DNA from: Biomphalaria glabrata
Taxonomy: Eukaryota > Mollusca > Gastropoda > Planorbidae
Assembly: GCF_947242115.1 (NCBI RefSeq)
Contig: NC_074720.1
Coordinates: forward strand, 11,348,645 to 11,412,644
Length of the DNA: 64,000 nt
Direction: 5' to 3'
In this document: in pieces, positions 1 through 10,735 of the stretch
Layout: every line of letters begins with the position of its first letter
Position numbering within the stretch: position 1 is the stretch's first letter
Position numbers and translations under genes: made by a program
The notes under the pieces: model-generated
What the model saw: the letters and a program-made list of their open reading frames with translations, nothing else
Database searches by the model: none
What the model was told of the DNA's origin: nothing

Positions 1-1876
1 TTTAATAAATCCTAATGCTTTGTTTAATTTTTTTGTAGTTTCATCAATATGTGGATTCCATGACAGTTTTTCATTTATTATAACACCTAGGTATTTTGCG
101 TTTTTAGTCTGTGTTACTGGTTTGCCATGAATAAGATAAGTGGAATTAATTTGTTTTAGTTTTTTTGTTACTCTTAACAACTGACATTTTTCTTGGTGGA
201 AAGACATGCTCCAATTTGATTCCCATTTCTGTAATTCATCTAATTCTCTTTGTAAAATATCTGTGTCTTGTGTTGTTTTTATTGTTCTATATATTATGCA
301 ATCGTTTGCAAATAATCTGACTTTTGTTCCTGAAGTAATGCAATTTGGTAAATCATTTATGTAAATTAAAAATAGTAGTGGACCCAAGACTGTTCCTTGA
401 GGTACACCTGAGTTTACTGTTATCGGTGTTGATTTAGAGCCATTTATTATTACAGTTTGTTCTCTCCCTATCAGAAAGTCTTTAATCCACTGATGCAGTG
501 GACCATTAATGCCGAAATATTTTAATTTTTTAAGCAAACTATGGTGGTGAACTTTGTCAAAAGCCTTAGAAAAATCTAGTAAGATAGCATCTATTTGTTC
601 ACTATTATCTAAACCTTTTGAAAAATCATCAATTAGTCCTATTAGTTGTGTTTCACATGATCTATATTTCCTAAAGCCATGTTGGTATGGTGTGAGGACA
701 TTATGTTTGTCTAAGTGGTTTATGATGTTGCTACATATTATGTGTTCTAGGATTTTACATGTGATGCTGGTAAGTGATACTGGTCTGTAGTTTCCTGGGT
801 CAGATTTTTCTCCTTTTTTAAATAGGGGGGTGACATTAGCTTCTTTCCAGTCCTTTGGTACTCTGCCCTGGTTAAGTGAAGCCTGAAAGAGTATTTTGAA
901 CACTGGGGCTAGCTCATTACTTAACTCTTTGAGTAATCTAGCTGGAATACCATCAGGTCCAGAAGCTTTATTTGGTTTGGTGTTGGCTAATAGTTTTTGA
1001 ATTCCATTTTCTTGTACTGCTATATCTTCTATGTTGTCTTCTTGGTTCAAATTCAGTAATACGTCTTTGTCTCCTGGGGCTGAGAATGCTGATGCAAAGT
1101 ATTTGTTTAGAATGTTTGCTTTAGTTTCATTATCATTATGTATTATGTTATGTTCATCTTTTAATGGCGCTACGCCTGTTGTTTCCATTTTCTTAGACTT
1201 AATGTATGACCATAGGTTTTTGTTGTTGTCTTTAGATATTACATTGTTTATGTATTCACTCTGCAGCTGTCTGCTTACTTTTTGGGTTAAGTGTTTAATT
1301 TTTATATACTTTTTGTAAACTCTTTCTGCATTAGTTTCTTTAAATTTTCTATATAGGTTTTCCTTCTGTCTTTAAAGCTTCTTTAGTCTATTATTAAACC
1401 AGCATTTATTTATTTTGTTTGATGTGTATTTAGTTGGTATTTGATTTTCTATAATGCTTTTAAGATGGTTTTTAATGAAATTCCAGAGGTCATCGACTGG
1501 TTGGTTAATGTCTTTTTCTAATAAGAATGTTTGTTGAAAGTTTAATGCAGCTTGGTGTAGTTGTGTTAGGTTACATTTATTCCAGAGTAAGATTTTTCTT
1601 TTGGGTTTTGTATTGGCTACTGCTTTTATCTGACTGTGTATTTTTATGATCTCATGGTCTGATAGACCAGGGATAATATCATAATCAACTACTAATCCAG
1701 GTCTGTTGGTTAAGAAGAGATCTAATGTGTTGTCTAATCTAGTTGGCTTTTTAATGATTTGATCTAAACTTAGGTTGTGTAAAGTTTCTATGAAAAGCTC
1801 ATTTATGTCCTTAAGGTTTTGGTGTTTATGTATGGTTAGTGTTTTCCAATTTATATCAGGTAGGTTGAAATCATGA
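1..1876 (-). mobile_element. Non-LTR retrotransposon (Jockey/CR1-like), endonuclease tail plus reverse transcriptase
   Basis: Read on the minus strand this encodes the end of an APE-type endonuclease followed by a reverse transcriptase. The endonuclease part shows DFNLPDINW near 1850 and the SDHEII motif near 1640. The reverse transcriptase shows NKASGPDGIP near 960, LDFSKAFDKV near 560, GVPQGTVLGPLLF near 390 and the YADD-box equivalent as FANDC near 305, so the first catalytic aspartate is Asn here. I find one in-frame stop (1372-1374). From an ATG near 1188 the frame stays open to position 1 and leaves the window, so the 3' end is not seen. The copy is 5' truncated at about 1876, inside the endonuclease. 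Sequence at 1-60 matches the C-terminal coding part of the copy near 52.4 kb, so both are one family. The Jockey/CR1 placement rests on domain order and motifs only. Confidence 0.9.
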
Positions 1877-2436
1877 GTCTTTGTTGTTTAAAAAAACCAC
1901 AATAACAACATAATGTGAAATAGCACTTCTTTAATATATTGAATGTAGCTGCAAAAACTAAAACAAAAATATTTCTTTAATTGTAACAAACATTAAAACA
2001 CAAATCTGAAGGCTTTGTTGATCTCTCAGAATTAATGATATCGCTGATTATGCCTTGTTCGTATCCAGCTAGTTAACCTTGTCTGGGGAAGCGACAGTTC
2101 GCTAGAGTCAGACCGTAAGGTCGCGCTGAACATCTGCATATTAGACCATCACTCAGTGTGGTGGATCGACCAGCGGCTAAAATTCCTCCGCCAGGGAGAG
2201 CGCAGTTTGGACCTAAGAGAAAAAGAATGATCAGTTAGGTTCTCTTTCATAATAATAAAGCTTCAGCCTCTTTATTGAACAGTTTAATATTAAGTTAAAA
2301 ATAATTATCCTTCAACCAAATACCCATGTATAAAAAACATACATTTATTATGAAAATATGTATATGCAAGGTTACAAAGACAGTTTGTGTGGAAACACAA
2401 AACTCAAAATTGGCCCCCGAAGTGGTCCACCCAGGC
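1877..2436. other. Unclassified stretch with a GC-richer block
   Basis: No gene is recognised. An AT-rich lead (1877-2030) is followed at about 2060-2220 by a GC-richer block unlike its surroundings, then AT-rich DNA again. The block has no long open frame and no tRNA-type box B that I can see. It may be part of an old mobile element, but nothing in it identifies a family. Confidence 0.3.
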
Positions 2437-3140
2437 AGGTAAAAACGCAGGTTTCAATATTTTCAGAAAGAATATCAAAATGAAATTCTATCAAAGGCAA
2501 ATGACAGAGAAGAATGGAGAAAGAAGGTTGACCGATCTTGTGTGGTGCCCCAACGGTCAAGCAGACCAAGGCATAGGTGAAAGTGAAGGTGAAGTTGGAT
2601 GTGAGCCTAGCTTAACGGGTGTCATATAATGATTACCTAAATGATGTTATTGTTTTGTATATAGTTAACTACTTTCTGTGGTCCTGTTCGTAGGATCCTC
2701 TTAACAATAAATAAACATTCCTTTACTTAAGTGTTTTGTGGTGTGTCCTGCGTACAGCAGTTTACGCGATAATATGAAAAACTACTTATTAATTGTTGTT
2801 TTAAATTATGTTCCACTTATATGCATATTAGATAGATTTTTTCTCGTTAAAAAAATGTAACTTTTTTTTTTAAATGTTGTAGTTAGTATGGTAGAATTTA
2901 TTTAACACAGTAATACATTTTGTACTAAATAGCCTCCTGTGTTTGTTACTATTAATAGTTGTAAAAAAAAAATGTGTGTATTTTTATGAAAAAAAAACTG
3001 CTTGCATAGTTGATTTTAAAAATTACATTTTCACTTTCAGAATAGAAAAAAGTGCCGTTGCATCAGAACTTTGAAAGGTCTAAAATATCATGATGTCGGA
3101 TTTTAAATATATTTTTTAGATCTAAACGGGACGGACCTTA
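2437..3140 (+). repeat. Dispersed repeat B, copy 1, carrying a short conserved C-terminal frame
   Basis: This about 0.7 kb segment matches 53097-53890 over its length, and its right part also matches about 8745-8925. At its left end both long copies keep an open frame ending at the same place. Here it includes NIFRKNIKMKFYQRQMT and NGERRLTDLVWCP, with a stop after GVI at 2627-2629. An AATAAATAAA stretch follows near 2705. The right end carries the shared words GATCTAAACGGGACGGAC. I do not recognise the encoded peptide; it could be the end of a mobile-element protein or of a multicopy gene. Confidence 0.6.
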
Positions 3141-3295
3141 TGTTGACATAGTTTATATAAGTAGCTTGAATGATTCCCCTTGACTAAGGGTGTGTTAACA
3201 CAGTGTGTTAATAAATTCACTCATGAATCTGGCGTTATAGTGTCGGCGCTGTTTATGGTTATCAAGTATAGCGTTTATAGTTTAACACCTTAATC

Positions 3296-3544
3296 TTGTT
3301 TTGTTTATTTGTAAGCGTTTTTTTTTTAAATACTGACCATTTGGACAAGTTGGACAGCACTGGCCAGGTAGAATGGCAGAGTCCATACACGGAGGCTGCC
3401 CACATCTTATGCTCACGCACTGCAGAAACCCGTGCACACAACGGCAAGGTGCACAACTATTACCAGATCTCTCCCCATCCTGTGAACAAAAACAGAAAGG
3501 TTGTCGCGCGTGAAATTAAGATGCATGAGGATAGAATTATTTGA
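3296..3544 (+). CDS. Possible 3'-terminal exon of an unrecognised gene
   Basis: A plus-strand frame ends at 3544 and reads through EWQSPYTEAAHILCSRTAET and ends with REIKMHEDRII. Its first third (MFCLFVSVFFL) overlaps a pyrimidine-rich tract and is probably intron, so the true exon may start around 3330-3345 after an AG. A polyadenylation signal AATAAA lies at 3582-3587, 38 bases after the stop, which fits a terminal exon. The base composition is less AT-rich than the flanks. No upstream exons are visible to the left; they may lie beyond the window. The family is not recognised. It could also be a chance frame. Confidence 0.4.
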   Translation: MFCLFVSVFFLNTDHLDKLDSTGQVEWQSPYTEAAHILCSRTAETRAHNGKVHNYYQISPHPVNKNRKVVAREIKMHEDRII

Positions 3545-3581
3545 CAATCTGTGACAGAAACTGAATGTAATATTGAAGCGA

Positions 3582-3587
3582 AATAAA
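3582..3587 (+). promoter_or_regulatory. Candidate polyadenylation signal
   Basis: AATAAA follows the 3544 stop by 38 bases and is followed by a T-rich run, the usual arrangement at a transcript end. Confidence 0.4.
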
Positions 3588-3599
3588 TGTTTTCTATTT

Positions 3600-4970
3600 T
3601 AAAAAATGTAATTATATGATTTACAAGTGTAAGTTAGGAGTAGTTGCGTCTTTGTGAAGAAATACATTGTATGACGTGAAACTTTTAAAAAAGCTAAGTT
3701 TAGCTAGATACTCAAATAAATGTATGCACATTGAAACTTTTAGTAGATAGATGATAAATCTATATATTTTATTTATTTATTTATTTAGCAACACATATTT
3801 CGGCACGATGGGACATGATTGGTGTCAGGGTGGATGATACATATATATTAAGAAATTGTTTTGTCTTTTGGTGTTTTGGAGTACTTATGATATAATGATA
3901 CGGATATAATGGATTTTGTGACTGGATTTGATAAGTTGTCGAAAGTAAGTTCAGAATTTGACTATCTGAATTAACATAAACATACTTGCATGTCATTAAA
4001 AAGTTTATAATCAACTAGCTGTAGTCATTCTGCCGTTAAATTCAATTTAAAAAAACGAGTTGACGAATGTGAGACAGTTATTGAAGCCTCCTCTCTGTGC
4101 TATAGATTCTAAAGCGCAGCTCAAGAACTATTGGCAGTTTTTATTTCCCCTTTGTTTGCTTTGTTGAGGATGTAGAATAGAAAGAGGAATTCTAAAGAAG
4201 AAAAACTAGGCCATGATAACAATATAGAGCAACCGGACTGTTCAATGAGAGAACAAAATCAATCCTTGAGTGCATCGATCTTTTTGTTTTACATAAACTG
4301 AGCTTCAACTCAGACTAAAAGAGATCAATGAGGAAGCTGATATATCTTCAATAGACTTATTTCAGCAACCGATGAAGAATCGTTGATGTCCTTTTCAAAA
4401 TTAATGCTGAATAAAACTGTTTACCACAAAAACAACAAGAACAGCAGAAAAGTTCTTTTTAAAGGGCCTAAAACTGGACACTAGGCCTACTTTAATTTTC
4501 AAAAATTCATAATGCCACTGATACTTCAACCCTTTTCACTTAGCCTTCAACTCTTTCTTACAACCTAAGTGTCTGAGGCGTCACGTGAAAAAAAAAAAGC
4601 TTTTCAGAACTGAAATTAATTAAGAACTATTTGAGAAGCTATCATCTTCTACCAAGCGCGTCCCAAGGTGGCGGACAGTGGAATGACCTATAGATATAAG
4701 GGTAAGCTGTGAATGCCAAATAAACAGCTGACCAACTGGTTTGCAGTCATGGAGGATGAGTTGGGGTATTCTAGTGGTTAGAATATTTACTAAAAACATC
4801 TCAGAAATCCAGGGAAATATTGCGAAAAAGCGAGAATAGGGCGCTCTAATATTAAACCCGGGTAGATGAAGCACGTTAGCTAGGGATTGCAGTTCATCTA
4901 GGGGAGAAAACTCCGAAAAAAAAAACAACTGCTGCTTAGATCTTAGCTGATCAAATACTAAAGGGAGCAC
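3600..4970. other. Intergenic stretch without recognised genes
   Basis: AT-rich DNA. The part at about 4650-4920 is less AT-rich and gives a 116-codon minus-strand frame without a recognisable domain. It directly abuts a SINE fragment and may itself be repetitive. I see no coding signal that I would defend. Confidence 0.3.
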
Positions 4971-4974
4971 ACCC

Positions 4975-5115
4975 AGAAAGAAAAGCAGTCAAGAGTCAAT
5001 GGGCCTCCTGGCGCATAACACATTGACACGCAACCTGCTTTACTTTCCCCAACTAATTTCAGGTACCCATTAGAATTGGGTGGACTCAGCGGCGTTCTAA
5101 AAAGGCTTTTATGAC
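4975..5115 (-). repeat. SINE family 1, 3' part
   Basis: On the minus strand this matches the body of the tRNA-headed SINE seen whole at 11058 and 52580: the words CACCCAATTCTAATGGGTAC and TTAGTTGGGGAAAGTAAAG occur in the same order. The tRNA-like head is missing. Known type: tRNA-derived SINE with an unrelated body. Confidence 0.7.
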
Positions 5116-5214
5116 GAGAACGTCTATTTTGATAAGGCGATAAGTTTGACAGTTGGAACACATGCAGTGGTAACTTAAGATGTTTTTGTAAAGGTCCATT
5201 AGAAATGTGAAATA

Positions 5215-5670
5215 AAAATATATGATAACTAATCCCTGAATAGATAATCATTAATCACTACTAAGAAATTATTTTGAATATGGTTTAATCTCTTAATTAA
5301 TCGTCACAGATTAGAAACTATTTTGACTGTGGATTGATCCCTAAGAAATTAATTTTTGATATGGATTAATCCCTAAATTAATAATCACTGTTAAGAAAGT
5401 ATTTAGGTTAAGATTAATCCCTAAATTGTAAAAACTTCATATTTCAAATAATTTTGAAGATAATTACATCCTAGCCCCAAACCTCCCGCAGAATGACGTT
5501 GGATGGCAGCAAGAAAGGCTCGAACCCGGGACCATCGAGACGCGTACCACACGACCAGGCATTCATAAATTAATCGTCACAGTTACAAAGTTTGTCATAA
5601 ACGTGGATTAATCTCTAAATGAATCATCACTGCCAAAAGGCTGTTTAATATATGGATTAATCCCTGAATA
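5215..5670. repeat. Diverged tandem repeat, about 50-60 base unit, interrupted by a SINE
   Basis: The words TGGATTAATCCCTAAATTAA, ATCACTGTTAAGAAA and TATTTTGAATATGG recur in order at about 5220-5440 and again at 5566-5670. Units are clearly diverged from each other. A SINE family 2 copy sits between the two blocks, so the array is older than that insertion. Confidence 0.6.
5445..5565 (-). repeat. SINE family 2 (tRNA-derived)
   Basis: On the minus strand it reads TGCCTGGTCGTGTGGTACGC, then CGATGGTCCCGGGTTCGAGC, a box B-like T-arm, then a tail with CTGCGGGAGGTTTGGGGCTA. The same order occurs at 25905-26125 on the plus strand. It lies inside a diverged tandem array. Confidence 0.65.
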
Positions 5671-5686
5671 AACTAATAAAAAAAGA

Positions 5687-5709
5687 AATTATATATATAT
5701 ATATATATA
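5687..5709. repeat. (AT)n microsatellite
   Basis: A run of about eleven TA dinucleotides immediately left of the LTR-like element. Confidence 0.9.
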
Positions 5710-5711
5710 AG

Positions 5712-6925
5712 AAACTGCACCATACACCACCAACTTAAAGAGCTTGACAACTCAGGGCTCCAAAGTAACGTAACACTTTAATAGTTGAATAAATAACAGC
5801 CAATACTGTACAATTGGCAACACGTACACTGTACAAATATCTCTCCGATAACACCGTTCCGCCGTATCAACTCTTGCACTGGCCTCTCCGTCTCGTTCCG
5901 GGCTTGCACTGGGTTCAATAGTTCAGGACTGACTTCACACACTATGCTCGTTGTGTCGGACTCGATCGCAGACCAAGATCAAGACGCCAGTCGTCTCAAC
6001 TGTACTTGACAGTACTCCGCACTGAACTGTCATAATGCTCCGCACAGAACCACACCGTTGAACTGTGCTGTAGTCGACCGTGTTCTGAACCCCTGTCGTG
6101 AACCTTCTGTCGTGAACCTTCGGTCGTGGACTGTCTTGACTGCGACACCTCCGCTCTTTATATAGGGTCCCTTGTTGATGTCCAAGAGCTGAGCCGAAGG
6201 CTCTTCGAGCTCTAAGTTTGAAAAAAAACCTGTTTGGACGCCAAAAAGTAAAAAAAAAAAAAAACCTGTGAGAACACAGTTCTGTTTGAGAGAGACCCGA
6301 GTCAATGCCTATAGAAAAACATTGCTGTTTCCAATGCCTTTGGCCCCCGACGCATGCTTGGCTGCACATGGCCGAAGGCCGAGGGCACCGGGAGACTCCG
6401 CCATTTTCCTTCATTGTACCAAGCTAGCTGTGCGGGACCCGCCATTTATGTAACGGTCCCTTTGAGGAACAGCGCATGGATGTGGGACGTGTTTGTGGGG
6501 ACTTTGTTACAACTCCGCCCGTGCAATGGGTGGACTCTCGTCTACCCGTGGGCATCCCCACGGGAGTTTTGCTTTGCTACCCATTTAGCCTAACCACTTC
6601 CTCTATTGGTCGTTTCCACGCGGACGCCACGATAAGGGAAAGTAGCGTGCCCGCGATATAGGGTCCCTTCTGGCCTTCTAGATCCGGACGGAACATCGCT
6701 CGATGTTTCTAGCTTCGTCACATGACTACATCCCTCGTGACGCTCCTGAGCTCTGTTCACGACGGCGATCCTTCCCGAACCGTCATGTTGACACTCGTCT
6801 CGGCCGACCGTCATAGCTCGTCACGGTTGACCGCTCGTCTAGCGCTGGCCTGGGGCGATTTGCGTCGGCTGACTACACACACACCACTACCCCCATCTGT
6901 GCCACCACCAGGTTTATAACAATAT
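5712..6925 (-). mobile_element. LTR-like fossil (probable solo LTR of an LTR retrotransposon)
   Basis: A 1.2 kb GC-rich island in AT-rich DNA with no long coding frame. On the minus strand it starts TGTTATAAACCTGGTGG, carries a TATA-type element (CCCTATATAAAGAG, 6153-6168) and a second related copy of GGGACCCTATATCG near 6660, and then runs through about 440 bases to an AT-rich end. That order (promoter, then transcribed leader, then end region) fits an LTR, and no internal genes accompany it. Family not assigned. It looks old and is not a whole element. It could instead be an unrecognised CpG-rich promoter region. A distant relative may lie at 48840-49330. Confidence 0.4.
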
Positions 6926-6929
6926 AGGT

Positions 6930-7980
6930 GTACTAAAATCGCTCACCCTTAATACCTCTCCAGTAGAAAGAACACAGTTTCTCTCATTTTGAGCCAAACA
7001 AAAAGTGGCCGCCAAAAGTATTAAACCAACAATACCAGCAGACGACATTACAAAAGTTGTTTCCCCTTCTAAATCTCGATCATATTCAAAAAAGTAGCAT
7101 TTATACTAAACATAAGTAGGACTGAACTTCAATTGACTTGATATAGACGTTAAGTGTACATCAGGCTGTTAATCATCCTCTCAAGTAACATCGTGAGCAT
7201 ATTATAAGGGAGCTAATAACTGTAATTATTTATGCATCCCGCTTGGCATGATATTTGCCCTTATCAAACACCATAATTACGAAGTCAAAATAGTTCAATC
7301 ATTTTAAGGCGTTGCTAGGGGTACGACTGCAGAGTCGGCGTCTCGGTGAGGTACACACGTTGACCATAAAAAAGGAATTCGACGAACGTTTAATGTTTTG
7401 ATGCACCCCCTCCGCCATTGTCAAGCATCCAATTGTAATAGCATCTCTCAATGTCGCACCAGACAGTTAATTGATTCCTTTATTGAATTTCAGAGTTTAT
7501 ACATGATTAGAAAACTGTGTGTATTTTAATGAGAGCCCATCACAGTGTTTACCATGCCAGTGGCGTACCGACGGTAAGCCATGGGGCTGAATGTCCCAGA
7601 CTAAGAGTTATATAATTACTAGATAAATCAAATGAGCACCCTCCGTGACCAAAAATAACTGGCACAGCTGGGTATCGTGTTAAATGGTCTCATGCGTCTT
7701 TATGTTTTGTACTAAAAAGCTAGACTGAAGCCTACAACATGTGTTCTGAATGAATATGGATATCTACAGAGCTCCACTAGTTTACGATTGCAGGGCGCCA
7801 TGTGGTTGAAACTGTCCACATGACAATTAAAACGTGAATGTCACTGCCTCTCATTATTTGACCGGCTGGCTAATTGTGACGTTCGCTTTTTTTGTACTGT
7901 CGGCCCGCAGGATGTGTAGACGTTCTTATCCTGATAGGAAGATATAGTCACGCAAGCATCACGTTTAATAAACGTAATGT
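6930..7980. other. Intergenic stretch, no gene seen
   Basis: AT-rich DNA. Short pieces near 7305 (AAGGCGTTGCTAGGGG) and 7557 (CCAGTGGCGTACCGACGG) resemble the terminal sequence of the hAT-type MITEs further right, so they may be degraded ends of that family. Nothing else is identified. Confidence 0.3.
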
Positions 7981-7983
7981 CTT

Positions 7984-8160
7984 CAGGGGCGTTGCTAGGG
8001 TTGGAGGGGGGGGGTAGAATTTGAGAAATCCCCCGGACCCGACTTGAGAGGGGCCCCAAATGAGTCTTTTTTACATTAAAAGTTACGCAAAATGCCGGGT
8101 CCCCAAAGAGGTTAAGCCCCCCAGGCCCCAAATGATAGCTAATTGCTAGCTAGGCCACTG
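7984..8160. mobile_element. hAT-type MITE, copy 1
   Basis: The element starts CAGGGGCGTTGCTAGG and ends GCTAGCTAGGCCACTG, imperfect terminal inverted repeats. It is flanked by AATGTCTT (7976-7983) and AATGTCAT (8161-8168), an 8-base target duplication with one mismatch, the length typical of hAT elements. The inside holds CCCCGGACCC and CCCAAATGAGT blocks shared with copies at 8419 and 21511. No coding capacity. Confidence 0.8.
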
Positions 8161-8418
8161 AATGTCATAGTTTTATATTCTCATTGAGTTAATACTAAAA
8201 TAGATCTTATTACAAAGTAGATCTATCTAAATGTCAGCCAAATTCTATTTATAATACAATAAGATATGCTCTTAGAGAATAAAATAATAAAAAAATAGAT
8301 GAAAAACAAACATTTATTGATCTATAAAAAAAATACTAAATCATTTCAGCCTTGATATACTGTAGCCTACTAAATTACAATTTAATCCACCTACAGTCTA
8401 AAAATAGATGTACTACAA

Positions 8419-8585
8419 TAGTAGCGTAGCTAGGGTGGGGGGAGTAGAACTTTAAAATCCCCCGGACCCCAAATGAGTATTTTTTTTTTTATATTAAAAA
8501 TTAAATATTACATAAAATTCTGGGGCCATCATAGAGGTCAAGGCCCGGGCCGCCAAATGGTGGAAAATTCCTAGCTACGCCCCTG
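8419..8585. mobile_element. hAT-type MITE, copy 2
   Basis: Ends are TAGTAGCGTAGCTAGG and CCTAGCTACGCCCCTG. Flanks TACTACAA (8411-8418) and TACTACGA (8586-8593) form an 8-base target duplication with one difference. Internal sequence aligns with the copy at 7984-8160. Non-coding. Confidence 0.8.
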
Positions 8586-8608
8586 TACTACGACTACAGT
8601 ATATTAGG

Positions 8609-8693
8609 ATTGGCGTCGCATTGGATTACTGAGTGTGTTGATGTCGCATTGTACTACTGAGGGTGTTGACGTCGCATTGTATTACTGAGTGTT
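8609..8693. repeat. 28-base tandem repeat, three units
   Basis: Three successive units begin GTCGCATTG and end ACTGAGTGTGTTGA with a few substitutions. It lies just right of a MITE copy. Confidence 0.75.
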
Positions 8694-8744
8694 TTGGATA
8701 ATTAAATATCAAGAGTTAACTGTATTTTATTATAATTTTATGTT

Positions 8745-8925
8745 AAAAACAAAATGGTTCGCTTTTAGATTATAAAAAGTAGCCATTGCACTAAAACTTT
8801 GAAAGCTGCAAAATATCCGAAAATAGGACTTCCATTACCTATTAAGGTTTTTTAGATCTAAACGTGACAGACAAACAGACCACACAAAATAATAATTTTT
8901 TTCTCCTTTCAGTTGCCACTCAAAA
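8745..8925 (+). repeat. Dispersed repeat B, copy 3 (right part only)
   Basis: It shares the order TAAAAAGTAGCC, ACTTTGAAAG, AAAATATC and AGATCTAAACGTGACAGACA with the right ends of the copies at 2437-3140 and 53097-53940. The peptide-bearing left part is missing. Confidence 0.6.
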
Positions 8926-8934
8926 TGCTAAACG

Positions 8935-9355
8935 TCTGTATTTTGTTTGGTAAAAATTAATTATGTATTTTGTTTGGTAAGAAGTAATTATGTATTTTGT
9001 TTGGTAAGAAGTAATTATGTATTTTGTTTGGTAAAAATTAATTATGTATTTTGTTTGGTAAAAAGTAATTATGTATTTTGTTTGGTAAAAATTAATTATG
9101 TATTTTGTTTGGTAAAAATTAATTATGTATTTTGTTTGGTAAAAATTAATTATGTATTTTGTTTGGTAAGAAGTAATTATGTATTTTGTTTGGTAAGAAG
9201 TAATTATGTATTTTGTTTGGTAAAAAGTAATTATGTATTTTGTTTAGTAAAAAGTAATTATGTATTTTGTTTGGTAAAAAGTAATTATGTATTTTGTTTG
9301 GTAAAAAGTAATTATGTATTTTGTTCGGTAAAAAGTAATTATGTATTTTGTTGAA
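8935..9355. repeat. 27-base minisatellite, about 15 units
   Basis: The unit contains ATTATGTATTTTGTTTGGTA followed by AAAATTA or AGAAGTA variants. The period is a multiple of three and has few stop words, so both strands give long apparent frames with a nine-residue repeat such as NYVFCLVKI. These are artefacts of the array and not evidence of a gene. Confidence 0.95.
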
Positions 9356-9399
9356 GTAATATTTGGTGACACAGCAAGGAAACATTGTGGACTGACTTC

Positions 9400-10490
9400 A
9401 CAGACCTCTCCATAACAAGATTAGGTGAAAAGTATTAAATAAAACTAGAATGTATATATTTTTAAAAAATGAATTCAACAAATTGACAATAGAAAAACAT
9501 ATTTTTAATTGGAAAAATAAAAATTTGCAAATATCAAAGCAGTACAGAAATGGATATAATTTAAATACGTTTTTATAAATTATCATCAATGTGATTGAAA
9601 TATTTTGAAAACATTTCTTCAGATTACTTTGGTAATTTAATTAATTATGACTAACTATCTACTAGTTATTTAGTTAACTATCTATTAATTAGGTAACAAA
9701 CTGTTACCAAATGACATTAAAAATTTAGTTTAAGAAATACAAATGATAATCAAAACTCTAGTGGCAGAAAAAAAAAAGGTTTATGGAAAAATCCAACATG
9801 AGCTGGCATTTAAATGAAATGAAATAATTATAATCTCCAGTTAGAAAAGAAAGTATGTCAACTAGATTCATAGTCATGCTCTGATGTAACCAAGGGTATG
9901 GGAACTGACCAGATTAATAAGTCACATTGTGAATATGTATAAATTTGATCAGAAATGTGAATCAATATTTTATGCTTAGAACTATCAAAAAATTGGGAAG
10001 GCCTTGAAAATATATAAACAATTAGGTAGAGACAGAAAGAAAAGTTTCTGAGAAAGGGTCAATAATTATATAACAGTTCTGAAAACTCTTTTGGGAGACT
10101 ATTTAAGTAAAACCCCCTTGATAGTTGATTGATTAGTTGTTGATCATTAGTCATTGCTGGTCAGTCTTTTGCACAGCAATTATTTGCTGTGCTGTATTGA
10201 ACAGAAATATTATTTTTCAGTCAAGTTTCTCTACCGTTCATATTTATCTTTATGTGAATTTTTTTCCTTGATGGAATAAATGTTTTATTGAATTGAGGTT
10301 GAAGGTATTTAACTCAAGAAAAATTGTTTTTACACTGTTTCCTCAGTTTGTTTATATAGAGACCCCTTCCAACCTGCAAATATTACATTACTTTGAGAGA
10401 GAAAAAAGTCTAATTGGTAGTGTAAACAATGCGAACCTCAAAAAAAAAAAAAAAAGAACATAAATGTATGTCACTTAATTTTTATTTTAT
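9400..10490. other. AT-rich intergenic stretch, no gene seen
   Basis: Low-complexity A- and T-rich DNA with no open frame of note and no repeat family that I recognise. Confidence 0.4.
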
Positions 10491-10492
10491 TT

Positions 10493-10735
10493 TCTTATCT
10501 TATAGATTACAGACATTACTTCAAAAGAGAAGATAATTAAGTCTTACACATTTCATGTGTCAATTTAGTCATGCATGTTAGTCAGTGACTTAAACTCTCT
10601 TAAGTCGTTGGCTTTCCTGGCTGATTTAGGCAAAGCATTCCATTCTCTAATGGTACTAAGGAAGAAGGAGCACTTGTATAAATTGGTCCTAGCAATGGAA
10701 TAGGAAATGTGCTTCTTTCTTTGAACTAATATACA
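10493..10735 (-). mobile_element. 3' end of the Jockey/CR1-like LINE (non-coding tail)
   Basis: This matches the 3' untranslated part of the LINE copies at 23858, 38905 and 51826: the words TTAGTCATGCATGTTA, TTTTCCTGGCTG and GAAGAAGGAGCACTTG occur in the same order. The outer end is TCTTATCTTATAG, the complement of a short AAGAT-type tail. The coding part is missing. Confidence 0.8.

Noticed and set aside
4620-5251. Two minus-strand frames of 116 and 97 codons
   Set aside because: The second overlaps a SINE fragment and the first has no recognisable domain or splice structure.
5935-6814. Several overlapping frames in the GC-rich island
   Set aside because: GC-rich DNA has few stop words; the frames overlap on both strands and none has a domain.
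8947-9354. 135-codon plus-strand frame
   Set aside because: It is the in-frame reading of a 27-base minisatellite and is also open on the other strand.
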